DNA of 58,131 bases from Bacteroidota bacterium. Lineage in GTDB: Bacteria > Bacteroidota > Bacteroidia > Bacteroidales > F082. The position numbers were made by a program, and so were the translations under genes. The notes below the pieces were generated by a model that did no database searches, was not told where the DNA came from, and worked only from the letters and a program-made list of their open reading frames with translations. The stretch covers positions 1 through 58,131 of the forward strand of contig JAGXRB010000375.1 in the NCBI GenBank assembly GCA_018336075.1. Reading direction: 5' to 3'. This document shows positions 1-10,400 of the stretch, piece after piece. Numbering within the stretch: the first letter of the stretch is position 1; every line of letters starts with the position of its first letter.

Positions 1-148
1 CTATCCTTTGGAAAAGCAAGAAATTCTCTGGGCACATCTGAAGTTTGCTGAATGGGCAATGAGCGGCGGCACATTGTTCCCAGACTGGTACAAAAATCTT
101 ACGGGATACAGAAACAACAGCCTGATTTATCAGACACCTGCAAAATAA
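1..148 (+). CDS. LruC-domain exported protein, C-terminal end only (cassette 0)
   Basis: Only the last 48 codons lie in the window, read from base 2 to the TAA at 146-148; the 5' part is beyond the left edge. The translated end (KFAEWAMSGG, FPDWYKNLTGY, ending in YQTPAK) is almost the same as the ends of the five complete LruC proteins that follow, and the DNA differs from 3572-3719 at only a handful of positions. It therefore belongs to a further cassette of the same array and shows that the array extends to the left. The function of the LruC (DUF4842) domain is not known; the family is exported and surface-associated. Confidence 0.9.
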   Translation, partial: YPLEKQEILWAHLKFAEWAMSGGTLFPDWYKNLTGYRNNSLIYQTPAK

Positions 149-171
149 AAATTAAGCGTTCTATTTTTCTT

Positions 172-207
172 AAAACCTCAATGATTTAATGGTCTTTGAG
201 GTTTTTT
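172..207 (+). terminator. Intrinsic terminator of cassette 0
   Basis: The stem AAAACCTCAA (172-181) pairs with TTGAGGTTTT (196-205) and runs into a T tract. It follows the conserved AAGCGTT (154-160) seen after every LruC gene in the array. Confidence 0.8.
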
Positions 208-350
208 ATTAAACTGAAAGCATAAATATATTGTATATTTGTGCTATAAATTCAACCTGTAAAAACAAACAGTTTATTATTCAAACAAAGTAGAAATTTG
301 GAAAGTTACAAAATCTCATAATTAGATTATTTTCTTTTTTTGGGAATTTA

Positions 351-371
351 TATGAAAATTAGATTTTCATA
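351..371. repeat. 9-bp palindrome upstream of cassette 1
   Basis: TATGAAAAT and ATTTTCATA form a perfect inverted repeat around the three bases TAG. It lies about 40 bp upstream of the sigma-54-like element of cassette 1, inside the 308-bp gap 149-456. That gap otherwise holds the terminator of cassette 0 and AT-rich DNA with no gene. It could be an operator or a chance AT-rich hairpin; other cassettes do not carry the same palindrome. Confidence 0.35.
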
Positions 372-409
372 AGTAACTTACTTAATGGCATTTAACTCAA
401 ATAGATAGT

Positions 410-425
410 TTGGTACAATTTTGGA
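410..425 (+). promoter_or_regulatory. Weak sigma-54-like -24/-12 element, cassette 1
   Basis: TTGGTACAATTTTGGA keeps the GG-N10-G spacing of the elements ahead of cassettes 2-5 and sits 32 bp before the lipoprotein start. It is the poorest match of the five (TTGGTAC instead of TTGGCAT). A second similar string, TTTTGGAATAAGC (419-431), overlaps it. Confidence 0.3.
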
Positions 426-456
426 ATAAGCTTATCAAACGCTTAAAACTAAAAAA

Positions 457-822
457 ATGAAAAAATCAATTTTGTTATCATTAGTCGCTTTGGTCGCTGT
501 ACTTTCCTCCTGCAAAAAAGATCGTTTTGACGAGCCAAAAGCACCTGAAAAGATGGAAGAACTTTCTGTACCAGCCAATTTCGACTGGAAGACTACAAAA
601 GATTTTTCGCTTACACTCACCTCTGCTTCCAATGGCATTGTAGAGGTTGCCAATACAAAAAGCATTGCCTATCAGAAAGCATTTCTGACACCCGGACAAA
701 GCTATACTATGAAGTTGACCGTACCTTCCTATGAAACCACAATTGTCCTAAATCATTCAGGACAAACAGTAACGCTTCAATTGAGCGGTTCATCATTAAG
801 CTATCAGTTCGGATCTAAATAA
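457..822 (+). CDS. Small LruC-partner lipoprotein 1
   Basis: This 121-residue lipoprotein has a type II signal peptide: a charged Met-Lys-Lys start, a hydrophobic stretch, and lipobox LSSC with Cys19 followed by Lys-Lys-Asp. The mature part carries the motif VPANFDWKTTKDFSLTL and a predicted beta-rich rest with the signatures YQKAFL, YTMKLTVPSYE and GQTVTLQL. The motif is very like the region just after the lipid anchor in one-piece Bacteroidota LruC proteins, where a short linker leads to a small beta-sandwich. The LruC gene begins 14 bp downstream, so the two are probably co-transcribed. It has four paralogues in the window. Its role is not known; I infer an outer-membrane anchor or partner for the neighbouring LruC protein. 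Confidence 0.85.
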   Translation: MKKSILLSLVALVAVLSSCKKDRFDEPKAPEKMEELSVPANFDWKTTKDFSLTLTSASNGIVEVANTKSIAYQKAFLTPGQSYTMKLTVPSYETTIVLNHSGQTVTLQLSGSSLSYQFGSK

Positions 823-836
823 AAAAACCCAATATT

Positions 837-3719
837 ATGAAAGCAAAATTTAAATTATTTGGATTCAGCATCGCCATGATTGCCATGCTGTTTTTAACGA
901 TAAAAGTTAATGCAAATCCTGTTGTAAGTTGTGATGTCACGAAAACAAACGGAGGTGGTTTTACAACTACAATTGAATCGGTAGTTGACAATTGCAATGG
1001 CACACACACCATTGTTCTAAGAGTAGAACACAATGGTTGCGGCGGCCCAAGCTGCAAGGAATTATCGCATTACTCCGTTGAAGCTGATGCAGGCACTTAT
1101 TCTGGTGTAAGCATTGTAAGAAGGTCAGGTCAAATGACCTGGGGAAGCATTGATATGGGACCAAATCTTGGTAGTGATCCCTTTGATGGCTTCAAAATTG
1201 ACAACACAAAAAAGATAGGTGGTGGTATAGCCGGAGTTTTTGCAATTACCTATACACTCACTGGCGGCCTTCAAGATCAAAGAGCGTCGGCCAAAGCTGG
1301 TAATAATGGTCAAATTGTAAGTTTTACGGTTGCAGACTTCGAATATGTAATGAATTGTAACGGCACGACCTGTAACAATGATCCAAGCGGACTTAACGGC
1401 AACGTTTTTCATGATATAAATGGCATGACAGATAATACAGTAAATGGCGATGGCATTGGATCGGCTTCCGGCTCACAGCTATATGCCAACCTACTTACTT
1501 CTGCCGGTGTTGTTTTAAAAACAGTTGCTGTTGCAAATGATGGCTCCTATTCCTTTGAAGTAGGAGCAGGTACTTATAAGGTTCAGCTTTCAACTGTTCA
1601 GGGTACTTTAGGATCAGGTCCACCACAAACTATACTTCCATCAGGTTGGGTAAATACGGGAGAATTCATCGGAACTGGTCAAGGCAATGATGGCAATGCA
1701 AATGGATTAATAAACAATGTTGCTGTAGTTGCAAACGACATTACGGAAAATGTAAATTTCGGAATTCAACAACGCCCTGTTCCTGAAACAAATACTGCTC
1801 CAAGTCAGGAAAATCCAGGTGGGTCAGTAAGTGTTGCAGTACCGGCAAGTATTTTTGTCGCCAACGATCCTGATGGCAATGTGGTTTCGATAAAAATTAC
1901 TGCTTTTCCATCCAATGCTTCAACAATTACAATTAACGGAAATCTATACTCATCCGCTAATTTCCCTGCAGGTGGTGTTACAGTTGCTGCAAACAGCAAC
2001 GGGAATCCAACACAAACAATCAGTGTTGATCCAATCGATGGAGTAGTTACAGTTTCAATACCTTTTAAAGCGATTGACAATGCAGGTTTTGAAAGTCTAA
2101 CTACCGGCGCGGCAAATCTTCCGTTTACACTACCAGAAGTTCTGGGAGGCCTTTCGGGAAATGTTTTCCACGACATCAACGGCTTAACTGACAACATCGT
2201 CAATGGCACTGGAATTGGCACAGCCTCGGGCACAAATCTTTTTGCTAATTTACTGAACAGCAATCAACTAGTTATTGCATCAATTCAGGTGAGCAGCAAC
2301 GGAACATACAGTTTCAGCGAATTGGCCAACGCAACCTATACTGTACAGTTGTCAACTGTACAGGGCACTTTGGGACAAGCAGCACCTGCAACCAATCTGC
2401 CTTCGGGATGGGTAAATACCGGCGAATTTGTTGGCACAACTGCCGGTAGTGATGGCACTGCTGACGGAAAAATTCAGGCAATTGTAGCCGGAAATCTTGT
2501 CACTGTAAATGTAAACTTTGGAATAGAACAACGCCCAACCACGGGCACTGCAACAGCAGCAATACAACAAAATCCGGGAGGCGAAATTTTTGTCACTGTT
2601 CCACCGGCAACGTTTATCTTTGATGATCCGGATGGCGATGTAGTCGAAATCCGTCTCATTTCATTTCCTGTAAACGCCACCAGCATTAAGGTTGGCAGCA
2701 ATACATACACAAGTCAGAATTTCCCGGCCAATGGCATAATCATCTCTTTGAACCCGAATGGTGAATTAACTTTAGCTATACAAGTTGACCCTGTTGATGG
2801 AGCTGTAACAGTGCTATTCCCATTTAAATCGAAAGACAATGCAGGAATTGAAAGCTCAACTACAGGCACAGCGAATGTTCCATTCTCAGGTGAATATATT
2901 CCGGTAGACAACCTTTATCCTGCAACCGGTTACGGCACCCTGGCTTTTGAAGACCTCTGGCCTGGCAAAGGTGATTACGATTTCAATGACCTCGTGATTG
3001 ATTATCAGTTTGAACTTATTTCCAATACAGGAAACTATGTTGATCAGATTAAAGGAAGCTTTATAATCCGCGCTTTTGGAGCATCTTATGAAAATGGATT
3101 TGGCTTTCAGTTGAGTGGAGCACTTGATCCAACCGACCTTTATGTGGAAGGATCAAGCATCACCGAAAATTACATCACGCTCGAAAGCAATGGTGTTGAA
3201 GCAGGACAGTCAAAACCTACGATTATTGTTTACGACAATGCATACAATGAAATGGCGCATCCAGGAATGGGAATTGGTGTAAATACCGAAGCCGAAGCTC
3301 CGTATGTTCAACCTGTTGAATTGCAAATCAGGATTTATTTACCTGAGAACACATATACTTTTGCACAGGTTGACATTGCAAGTTTCAACCCTTTCATCAT
3401 CGTAAACAAAGAGCGCGGCGTTGAAGTACATCTTCCGAACTATCCTCCAACCGATTTAGTGGATATGGGTAAGTTCGGTACATGGGAAGACAATAGCAAT
3501 CCCGGAACAGGAAGATGGTATGTGAATGATAAAAATCTGCCCTGGGCAATCAATATCTACGAATCTTTTGCCTATCCTTTGGAAAAGCAAGAAATTCTAT
3601 GGGCGCATCTGAAGTTTGCTGAATGGGCCATGAGCGGCGGCGCATTGTTCCCAGACTGGTACAAAAACCTCACAGGATACAGAAACAACAGCCTGATTTA
3701 TCAGACACCTGCAAAATAA
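837..3719 (+). CDS. LruC-domain exported multimodular protein 1
   Basis: This 960-residue protein has a signal peptide at residues 1-27. An N-terminal module with several cysteines (about 28-180) is not recognised. Two copies follow of a ~250-residue unit that begins GNVFHDINGxTDN and looks like an SdrD-B/carboxypeptidase-regulatory fold plus a beta-sandwich (about 185-430 and 436-685). The LruC/DUF4842 domain (about 690-960) opens with LAFEDLWPGKGDYDFNDLV; its Asp-rich DYDFND suggests calcium binding. The protein ends in YQTPAK, with no T9SS C-terminal sorting domain. It forms a two-gene unit with the lipoprotein 14 bp upstream and is closed by the terminator at 3740. It is probably surface-exposed; the ligand is unknown. 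Confidence 0.9.
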   Translation: MKAKFKLFGFSIAMIAMLFLTIKVNANPVVSCDVTKTNGGGFTTTIESVVDNCNGTHTIVLRVEHNGCGGPSCKELSHYSVEADAGTYSGVSIVRRSGQMTWGSIDMGPNLGSDPFDGFKIDNTKKIGGGIAGVFAITYTLTGGLQDQRASAKAGNNGQIVSFTVADFEYVMNCNGTTCNNDPSGLNGNVFHDINGMTDNTVNGDGIGSASGSQLYANLLTSAGVVLKTVAVANDGSYSFEVGAGTYKVQLSTVQGTLGSGPPQTILPSGWVNTGEFIGTGQGNDGNANGLINNVAVVANDITENVNFGIQQRPVPETNTAPSQENPGGSVSVAVPASIFVANDPDGNVVSIKITAFPSNASTITINGNLYSSANFPAGGVTVAANSNGNPTQTISVDPIDGVVTVSIPFKAIDNAGFESLTTGAANLPFTLPEVLGGLSGNVFHDINGLTDNIVNGTGIGTASGTNLFANLLNSNQLVIASIQVSSNGTYSFSELANATYTVQLSTVQGTLGQAAPATNLPSGWVNTGEFVGTTAGSDGTADGKIQAIVAGNLVTVNVNFGIEQRPTTGTATAAIQQNPGGEIFVTVPPATFIFDDPDGDVVEIRLISFPVNATSIKVGSNTYTSQNFPANGIIISLNPNGELTLAIQVDPVDGAVTVLFPFKSKDNAGIESSTTGTANVPFSGEYIPVDNLYPATGYGTLAFEDLWPGKGDYDFNDLVIDYQFELISNTGNYVDQIKGSFIIRAFGASYENGFGFQLSGALDPTDLYVEGSSITENYITLESNGVEAGQSKPTIIVYDNAYNEMAHPGMGIGVNTEAEAPYVQPVELQIRIYLPENTYTFAQVDIASFNPFIIVNKERGVEVHLPNYPPTDLVDMGKFGTWEDNSNPGTGRWYVNDKNLPWAINIYESFAYPLEKQEILWAHLKFAEWAMSGGALFPDWYKNLTGYRNNSLIYQTPAK

Positions 3720-3739
3720 AAATTTAAGCGTTTCTTTTC

Positions 3740-3775
3740 AAAACCTCAAAGACCAAAATCTTTGAGGTTTTTTTT
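3740..3775 (+). terminator. Intrinsic terminator of cassette 1
   Basis: A 13-bp stem (AAAACCTCAAAGA at 3740-3752 with TCTTTGAGGTTTT at 3759-3771) runs into a T tract, just after a conserved AAGCGTT. Confidence 0.85.
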
Positions 3776-3797
3776 GGAACTATTTTCCAAATTCTAG

Positions 3798-3805
3798 ACA
3801 TATGT
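3798..3805. promoter_or_regulatory. ACATATGT palindrome, possible upstream activator site
   Basis: This 8-bp palindrome lies about 90 bp upstream of the sigma-54-like element of cassette 2. The same palindrome lies at 12905-12912, with a near copy at 12889-12896, at a similar distance from the element of cassette 4. Sigma-54 promoters need an enhancer-binding protein that binds roughly 80-150 bp upstream, so this is a candidate site. It is not conserved before cassettes 3 and 5. Confidence 0.25.
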
Positions 3806-3886
3806 ATTTTTTCCTATACATAAGTCATTAAGTCTATAATACTTTACTTACTTAATATTAAGCAACTTAAAAACCACCTGCTTACT

Positions 3887-3902
3887 TTGGCATAAGATTT
3901 GA
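3887..3902 (+). promoter_or_regulatory. Sigma-54-like -24/-12 element, cassette 2
   Basis: TTGGCATAAGATTTGA aligns with the sigma-54 consensus TTGGCACG-N4-TTGC. GG and the downstream G are exactly 10 bp apart, but the usual final C is A. It lies 28 bp before the lipoprotein start. The same string recurs before cassette 3 and, nearly unchanged, before 4 and 5. Confidence 0.55.
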
Positions 3903-3929
3903 CAAGAAATCCCCAAATTTAAACAGACC

Positions 3930-4292
3930 ATGAAAAATATAGCCTTTATCATTACAATAGCACTCACGATTGTATTTACTTCCTGCAAAAAAGATCGTTT
4001 TGAGAACGAAGATCAAGTACCTGCCAATATGGAAGAATTAACAGTTCCTTCAAATTTTGACTGGAAGACAACAAAAGACGTTCAATTGACGCTCTCTGCC
4101 AGCAGTAATGGCATTGTGGAAGTAAACAATAATCAAGGGATTTCATATCAGAAAGCATTTTTATCTTCAGGCCAGCCTTACACAATGAAACTTACAGTTC
4201 CATCATATGAGAAAACAGTTAAGCTTAAGTTTTTGGGACAAGCGGTAGATATTGAACTAAATTCTGCATCATTACAACACAACTTCAACTAA
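3930..4292 (+). CDS. Small LruC-partner lipoprotein 2
   Basis: This 120-residue paralogue of the lipoprotein at 457 has lipobox FTSC (Cys20) followed by KKDRFENED, then the core motif VPSNFDWKTTKDVQLTL. The conserved C-terminal strands include YQKAFL, YTMKLTVPSYEKTVKL and GQAVDIEL. Variation among the five copies is concentrated in the linker after the lipobox and in the last strand, while the DWKTTKD motif is fixed. The stop lies 3-12 bp before the next start codon, so translation is probably coupled to the LruC gene. Its function is not known. Confidence 0.85.
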   Translation: MKNIAFIITIALTIVFTSCKKDRFENEDQVPANMEELTVPSNFDWKTTKDVQLTLSASSNGIVEVNNNQGISYQKAFLSSGQPYTMKLTVPSYEKTVKLKFLGQAVDIELNSASLQHNFN

Positions 4293-4304
4293 CAGATGAC
4301 TAAT

Positions 4305-6869
4305 ATGAAAACTAATAAAATCAAAATCTTACTCTTTCTGTCTTTGTTCTTAGTCCTGATTAATCAGGGACTTTTTTCACAGACTGGGATAAATGCAATA
4401 TATACCGTTACAAGCAGTGTTGCAAGCGGAGACTCTTATAATGCAAGCGGAGCAGCTAACTCACCCCTTTCAGGAAATAATTACACCTATAGTTTTGGTT
4501 CGGGCTCAGGCTTCAGTGATAATCAGTTAAGTCTGTTATCCATTCAGGCAGGAGCGTCAGGTTATAGTTATGAAGGAATTCCCAACGAAATCGCTTTTCG
4601 GAGAGTCAATAATTCAAACGTGAGTGGAACCCGTGATCTAATGTTTTATTTCGGGAACTTAAGCGGCTCACAGATTAATCTGAAGGCCTCATATGAACCT
4701 CAGATGATTACTGCATTTCAAAACAACACCAATCTGCTCAGAGGCTCTGACAACCTTTTTTCGAATGGTGGAGATGGAAACGGAAACAACAACAATATTG
4801 AGCGACTGGATGTTTTATTGCCTGGCGGAATAATATTAAGCTCCGCAGAAGGACAAGGTTTTGCTGTTATGGAGCGTGGGGCAGTCAATCAACATGATTC
4901 TTTTGTCATCGGCGTTATAACTCAAATTGATGGTACCGGCACACCTTTAGCCTATTCAAATCTTATCAGAGTAAATGCAAGTCATTATGGAAGTATTAAT
5001 GTGGTTCCAAACCAAAATTCAGTAGTTCTGCGCCGTGATAATGGTGTCGGAGAGCTTAAGGCAAGTACAAGTTTGGCCGGACAAGGAATTGGGGGAGTTT
5101 TTTTTAAGTTTTCCGATTTTGGCATTAACGATGGACAAACAATTTATGGTTATTCAATTGCTGCAGCCGATTTTCCGGCCGGAGGCACTCCTGCAGATTT
5201 TGTAGATTACACCAATCCGACATATTTTCCATTGAACACAAGTGGGGGTGGTGCCGGAGGAATTGATATGATTGCCCTCACTGGCCTTGTAAAGATTATC
5301 AGCATCAGCGGTAACGTATATAATGATATCAATGGCCTCACTGACGGTCTGATCAATGGAAATCCTCTTAATGAAGTCTCCGGAACAGCCTTGTATGCCA
5401 ATCTTATTAATGCATCAGGAAATGTTCTTCAATCTGTATTGGTAAATCCAGATGGAACATACACCTTTGAAGGCGTTCCTTTAAGTACGTTAAAAGTTGA
5501 ACTAAGTACTCTTCAAGGTACAGCCGGCAATCCTGCGCCAGCGCGTACTTTGCCTTCAAACTGGGTTTATGCCGGTGAGTTGGCTGGTGATGGTGCAACG
5601 GCTGCAAACAATCAAGGACAGGCCATATTCGTTGTAGGCGCAAGCAATATTGAAAATATTAACTTTGGCATTCAGCAAAGACCATTGGCAGGAACATCAT
5701 CGTTACCCGAGCAGACAAATCCCGGAGGCAATAACTTTGTAAGTGTTCCGGCAACTTCTTTCAGCGGCTCTGATTTCGACGGAGGTAATGTTGTTTCTGT
5801 AAAAATCATCAGCTTTCCTTCAGGAGTCAATACATTGGATATCAATGGAACCATTTACACTTCTGCAACCTTTCCAATAGAAGGAATTACTTTACCGGCA
5901 AACCCAAATGGTGAGCCAATACATCCGATCCTGGTTGATCCTGTTGATGGAGATGTAAGTGTCACAATCGTTTATGTCACAATTGACGATGCTGGATTTG
6001 AAAGTGAATTACCAGGACAGGTCACAATGCCATTTACGCAGACAATAATTATTATCGAAAACTTTTATCCAGCTTTGGGATTCGGAACATTGGCTTTTGA
6101 AGACCTTTGGCCGGGAAAAGGCGATTATGATTTCAATGATATCGTTATCGATTATCAGTTTGAGATCGTTACGAATACCTCAAACTTCGTTGAGCAGGTA
6201 ACAGCAACTTTTATTTTGAAAGCATTTGGTGCGTCATTTGAAAATGGCTTTGGCTTTCAATTGTCTGAAAACATTAACGCTTCCGATCTGACTGTAACCG
6301 GACATGGTTTAACTGACAACATCATTACAAATGATGCAAACGGGACTGAAGCAGGGCAAACAAAGCCTACGATCATTGTTTTTGACAATGCCTTTGTCCA
6401 TATGCCTCATCCCGGAATTGGAATAGGCGTAAATACTACACCCGATGCACCTTATGTGCAACCAGTTACTTTCACCATCAATATTCAGTTCAAAGCTGAC
6501 ACTTATTCTTATAATGCGCTGGATATTGCTAATTTCAATCCATTCATAATCGTCAACAAAAACCGTAGTCATGAAGTTCACTTACCAAACTACCCACCAA
6601 CGGATTTAGCTGATGCAATCCTTTTTGGCCAATGGGAAGATGCAAGTGATCCAGCCAACGGAAAGTATTATGTGACTGTGAACAATCTACCCTGGGCCAT
6701 TCACATATACGAGAGTTTTGATTACCCCATCGAAAAACAAGATATTCTTTCAGTTCATCTCAAATTCGCTGAATGGGCCATGAGTGGTGGAACCTTGTTT
6801 CCTGACTGGTACAAAAACCTTTCTGGTTACCGAAACCAAAGCCTGATCTATCAGGTTCCCACAGAATAA
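4305..6869 (+). CDS. LruC-domain exported multimodular protein 2
   Basis: This is an 854-residue protein counted from the ATG at 4305; an in-frame ATG at 4296 would add three residues. A signal peptide (about 1-26) precedes an N-terminal beta-rich module of about 300 residues with low-complexity SGSGFSDN-like segments, which I do not recognise. One SdrD-B-like unit follows (about 330-580, beginning GNVYNDINGLTDG), of the type present twice in protein 1. The LruC domain (about 584-854) has FEDLWPGKGDYDFNDIV and the shared end KFAEWAMSGG, FPDWYKNLSGY. There is no T9SS sorting domain. It is co-transcribed with the lipoprotein just upstream and is a surface protein of unknown ligand. Confidence 0.88.
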   Translation: MKTNKIKILLFLSLFLVLINQGLFSQTGINAIYTVTSSVASGDSYNASGAANSPLSGNNYTYSFGSGSGFSDNQLSLLSIQAGASGYSYEGIPNEIAFRRVNNSNVSGTRDLMFYFGNLSGSQINLKASYEPQMITAFQNNTNLLRGSDNLFSNGGDGNGNNNNIERLDVLLPGGIILSSAEGQGFAVMERGAVNQHDSFVIGVITQIDGTGTPLAYSNLIRVNASHYGSINVVPNQNSVVLRRDNGVGELKASTSLAGQGIGGVFFKFSDFGINDGQTIYGYSIAAADFPAGGTPADFVDYTNPTYFPLNTSGGGAGGIDMIALTGLVKIISISGNVYNDINGLTDGLINGNPLNEVSGTALYANLINASGNVLQSVLVNPDGTYTFEGVPLSTLKVELSTLQGTAGNPAPARTLPSNWVYAGELAGDGATAANNQGQAIFVVGASNIENINFGIQQRPLAGTSSLPEQTNPGGNNFVSVPATSFSGSDFDGGNVVSVKIISFPSGVNTLDINGTIYTSATFPIEGITLPANPNGEPIHPILVDPVDGDVSVTIVYVTIDDAGFESELPGQVTMPFTQTIIIIENFYPALGFGTLAFEDLWPGKGDYDFNDIVIDYQFEIVTNTSNFVEQVTATFILKAFGASFENGFGFQLSENINASDLTVTGHGLTDNIITNDANGTEAGQTKPTIIVFDNAFVHMPHPGIGIGVNTTPDAPYVQPVTFTINIQFKADTYSYNALDIANFNPFIIVNKNRSHEVHLPNYPPTDLADAILFGQWEDASDPANGKYYVTVNNLPWAIHIYESFDYPIEKQDILSVHLKFAEWAMSGGTLFPDWYKNLSGYRNQSLIYQVPTE

Positions 6870-6893
6870 AAAATAAGCGTTTTTAATTCTCTT

Positions 6894-6930
6894 AAAACCT
6901 CAAAGACTTAATGGTCCTTGAGGTTTTATT
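6894..6930 (+). terminator. Intrinsic terminator of cassette 2
   Basis: AAAACCTCAA (6894-6903) pairs with TTGAGGTTTT (6918-6927). The T tract is interrupted by an A, which makes it the weakest of the set. Confidence 0.7.
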
Positions 6931-7038
6931 TATTGAGAATAATTCCAAAAACAAGAATATATTCTAATTTCAAGAGATACATGCAATTAACAAGACTTCT
7001 ACCTTGCTGTTATACAGCAGGCTGTGTAATGTATTTTC

Positions 7039-7054
7039 TTGGCATAAGATTTGA
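7039..7054 (+). promoter_or_regulatory. Sigma-54-like -24/-12 element, cassette 3
   Basis: TTGGCATAAGATTTGA is identical over 16 bp to the element before cassette 2, whereas the DNA around both has diverged. It lies 25 bp before the lipoprotein start. Confidence 0.55.
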
Positions 7055-7077
7055 CCCATTAAAGAAAAACTAAACAA

Positions 7078-7437
7078 ATGAAAAAAATAGCATTTATCTT
7101 TGCAATAGCACTTACAATAGTTTTTACTTCCTGTAAGAAAGATCGATTTGATGATAACGCCCCGAAACCAGAAAATATGGAAGAATTAACGGTTCCTTCA
7201 AGTTTTGACTGGAAAACTACCAAAGACATTCAACTCACATTGTCAGCGCCATCAAATGGCATTGTAGAAGTAACCAATCCGCAAAATATTGCTTACCAAA
7301 AAGCATTTTTAACGGTTGGTCAGGCATACACCATGAAGTTATCCCTGCCAACCTATGAAAAGAACATTAAAATTCGTTTTATGGGACAAGAAGTTCTTAT
7401 TGAGCTTACCGGATCTATCATAAACCATTCTTTTTAG
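7078..7437 (+). CDS. Small LruC-partner lipoprotein 3
   Basis: This 119-residue paralogue has signal sequence MKKIAFIFAIALTIVFTSC and lipobox Cys19, followed by KKDRFDDNAPKPENMEEL. The fixed core VPSSFDWKTTKDIQLTL comes next, and then YQKAFL, YTMKLSLPTYEKNIKI and GQEVLIEL. The first ~40 codons are nearly identical in DNA to the copy at 13020, which suggests recent duplication or gene conversion. The LruC gene starts 31 bp downstream. I infer an outer-membrane lipoprotein; its role is unknown. Confidence 0.85.
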   Translation: MKKIAFIFAIALTIVFTSCKKDRFDDNAPKPENMEELTVPSSFDWKTTKDIQLTLSAPSNGIVEVTNPQNIAYQKAFLTVGQAYTMKLSLPTYEKNIKIRFMGQEVLIELTGSIINHSF

Positions 7438-7468
7438 TGCTAAGCATTACAATTAAAAAATTGAACCC

Positions 7469-10400
7469 ATGAAAAAAGTACTGTTTATATTCATGATGTT
7501 TTCTGTCAGCTTGTCTTTAACTGCACAAAAAACATGGACCAGCAAGCAAAGTGGAAACTGGAACTCATCATCCACATGGCAGACTTCGGGTGGTGCAAGT
7601 GGTGCTCCGGGCAAAACTGTCAAAGGTACAGATAGAGTTATAGTTACCTCTGGATATACTGTAACTGCAACAGATAACATTATTTTTGAACAAAATTCAA
7701 GCTTACATATCACCAATGCCGGCAAGCTCAAAATGGGAAATAACAGCAACGCCAGAACTTTCACAATGAAAGACTCAGGCAACAAGTTCTACATGAACAA
7801 TGGATTCTATGAGGGTGTAGGTAGTGGCGGCAATTTGCTCATCGAGAAAGGATTGATTGACTGGCGCGACAGTGATATGTACGTATCGGGCAACTATGAT
7901 TTTAAATCAGACGTCAACAATGTAACCATGATCAATATGTGTATCAGGGTTGCTCAAAACATTTTGTTGGATGGTATTGGATCAAGTAGCAGTTATGCAA
8001 CCATGACCAATGTATCCCATATTTCAGGTCTTTCAGGCTCTGGAAATCTAACCATAAAGGACAACAGTTATATTAATGCAACCAACATCAGGCTCAATGC
8101 CAGTTCCAACACTTCCAATCTGGAGCTTGAATCATCAACCATAATCGGTTCAATCTATTCGATGAATGGCAAACAGAAAATTAAAGTGAGCGGGATGAGC
8201 GGAAACGCATCACTCAATTATTGGTGTGCGGGCAGCCTCGATCCAAATTTAAATCATTTCAGTGGTCCGAAAATCAATAATTGTGCAATTTCACAAGAGG
8301 TTTGTACCGGGCCTCCATCAAGCAACGCTGATCTTGGCGTAACAAAAACTGCAAGCAATCAAACACCTACTGTGGGCAGTAACGTTACCTTCTTGATTAC
8401 TGCAACTAACAATGGCCCAATTGCTGCAACCGGAGTAAATGTTTATGATGTTTTACCGTCGGGCTATACATTTGTCAGTGCTTCACCCTCAACCGGAACC
8501 TGGAATGCTCCAAACTGGGCTATTGGCAATCTTGCCAACGGAAACAGCGCAACCTTAAGTATTGTAGCAACTGTTCTTGGCACAGGCTCTTATGCAAATA
8601 CTGCGATAATCAGCGGAAATGAAAATGATCCAACACCCGGTAACAATACAGCCACATCGACACCAGTTCCGGTAGCAGTTTCAGATCTCGCAGTTACAAA
8701 AACTGTTAATAACCAGACACCAAATATTGGTTCCACCGTAACATTTACGATAGTTGCAACCAACAATGGCCCAAGTGCTGCAACCGGCGTAACCGTCAAT
8801 GATATTTTACCTGCAGGCTACACTTTTGCAAGTGCGTCTGCCTCAACCGGAACATGGTCTGCTCCAAACTGGACAATTGGCAATCTTGCCAATGGCGGAA
8901 CTGCTAATTTAACAATAGTTGCTACTGTAAATGCCTCAGGGTCTTATGCCAATACAGCTACTATAACTGGAAATCAAACTGATCCTACTCCAGGAAACAA
9001 TACGAGCACCGTAACACCAGTACCCGTTGCCGTTGCTGATCTTGCAGTAACAAAAACCGTTAACAATCAAACACCTGCTGTGGGAACAAATGTAACTTTT
9101 GTAATTACTGCCACCAATAATGGCCCGAGCAATGCAACAGGAGTGAATGTTATTGATGTTCTGCCTGCAGGCTATACCTTTGTAAGTGCCAGTACATCAA
9201 TGGGTACATGGTCGACAAACAACTGGTCTATCGGTAGCTTGAACAATGGAAGTTCAGCAACACTTAATATAGTTGCAACTGTTAAACCTTCAGGACCTTA
9301 TGCCAATACAGCTACAATAAGTGGAAATCAAACTGATCCTGTTTCGGGAAATAATTCCAGTACCGTAACTCCTGTACCCACTGCTGTTGCGGATCTTGCA
9401 ATCACAAAAACAGTGAATAATCAAACACCTGTAGTTGGCACAAATGTTACTTTTACTTTATTGGCTTCGAATATCGGGCCAAATGTTGCCACCGGAATTA
9501 TAGTAAATGATGTATTGCCGACAGGTTACACTTTTGTAAGCGCCACTGCTTCAAGCGGCACCTGGTCAGAACCCAACTGGACAATTCCAAATTTAGCAAA
9601 CGGCGGCAATGCCACCTTGACAATTGTTGCTACTGTAAAACCTACAGGAACTTATGCCAATACAGCCACAATAACCGGAAATCAATCTGATCCAAATACA
9701 GGAAATAATACAAGTACTGTTACACCAGTTCCTTTAGCATCTGCTGATCTTGCAGTAATCAAAACAGTGAGTAATCCAACTCCAACTGTTGGAAATAATG
9801 TAACATTTACAATCACAGCTACGAACAATGGACCTAACAATGCAACAGGCGTTTCAGTAATTGATGCCTTGCCTGTAGGGTATACGCTTGTAAGTGCAAA
9901 TCCAGTTGAAGGAACGTGGTCAGCACCTGTTTGGACAATCGGAAATCTAAACAACGGAGCTTCAGTTACGATGCAAATTTTAGCCACAGTGTTGGCTGCA
10001 GGTCCTTATCAAAACACAGCCACTATCTCAGGAAATGAGACGGATTTAATTCCAGGAAATAATACATCGAGTGTGACGCCTTTGGTTGGCTCCTTAACTG
10101 ACCTTGCAATTAGCAAAACTATAAGCAATCAGACTCCCAATGTTGGAACGAGTGTGACATTTACCATCACCGCAACCAACAATGGACCAAGTCTGGCAAC
10201 AGGCATTGTAGTCACTGATCAGTTACCAGCAGGATACACTTTTGTTAGTGCAGCTCCATCAAACGGTTCATGGACTGCACCTAACTGGACAATCGGAAGC
10301 CTTGCAAACGGAGGAACTGCCACTTTGAATATTGTTGCCACAGTTAATGCAACCGGTCCTTATTTAAATACAGCATCGATCACAGGCAATGAGTCCGATC

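Noticed and set aside
457-822. Small lipoprotein as a broken-off 5' end (pseudogene) of a LruC gene
   Set aside because: Five copies keep full-length frames, the same core motif and the same position, and each following LruC gene has its own signal peptide, so both halves look functional.
1805-2263. Minus-strand open frame of 152 codons inside LruC gene 1
   Set aside because: It is opposite a clear conserved coding frame; such antisense frames recur in the repetitive, Pro/Thr-rich LruC genes and show no recognisable domain.
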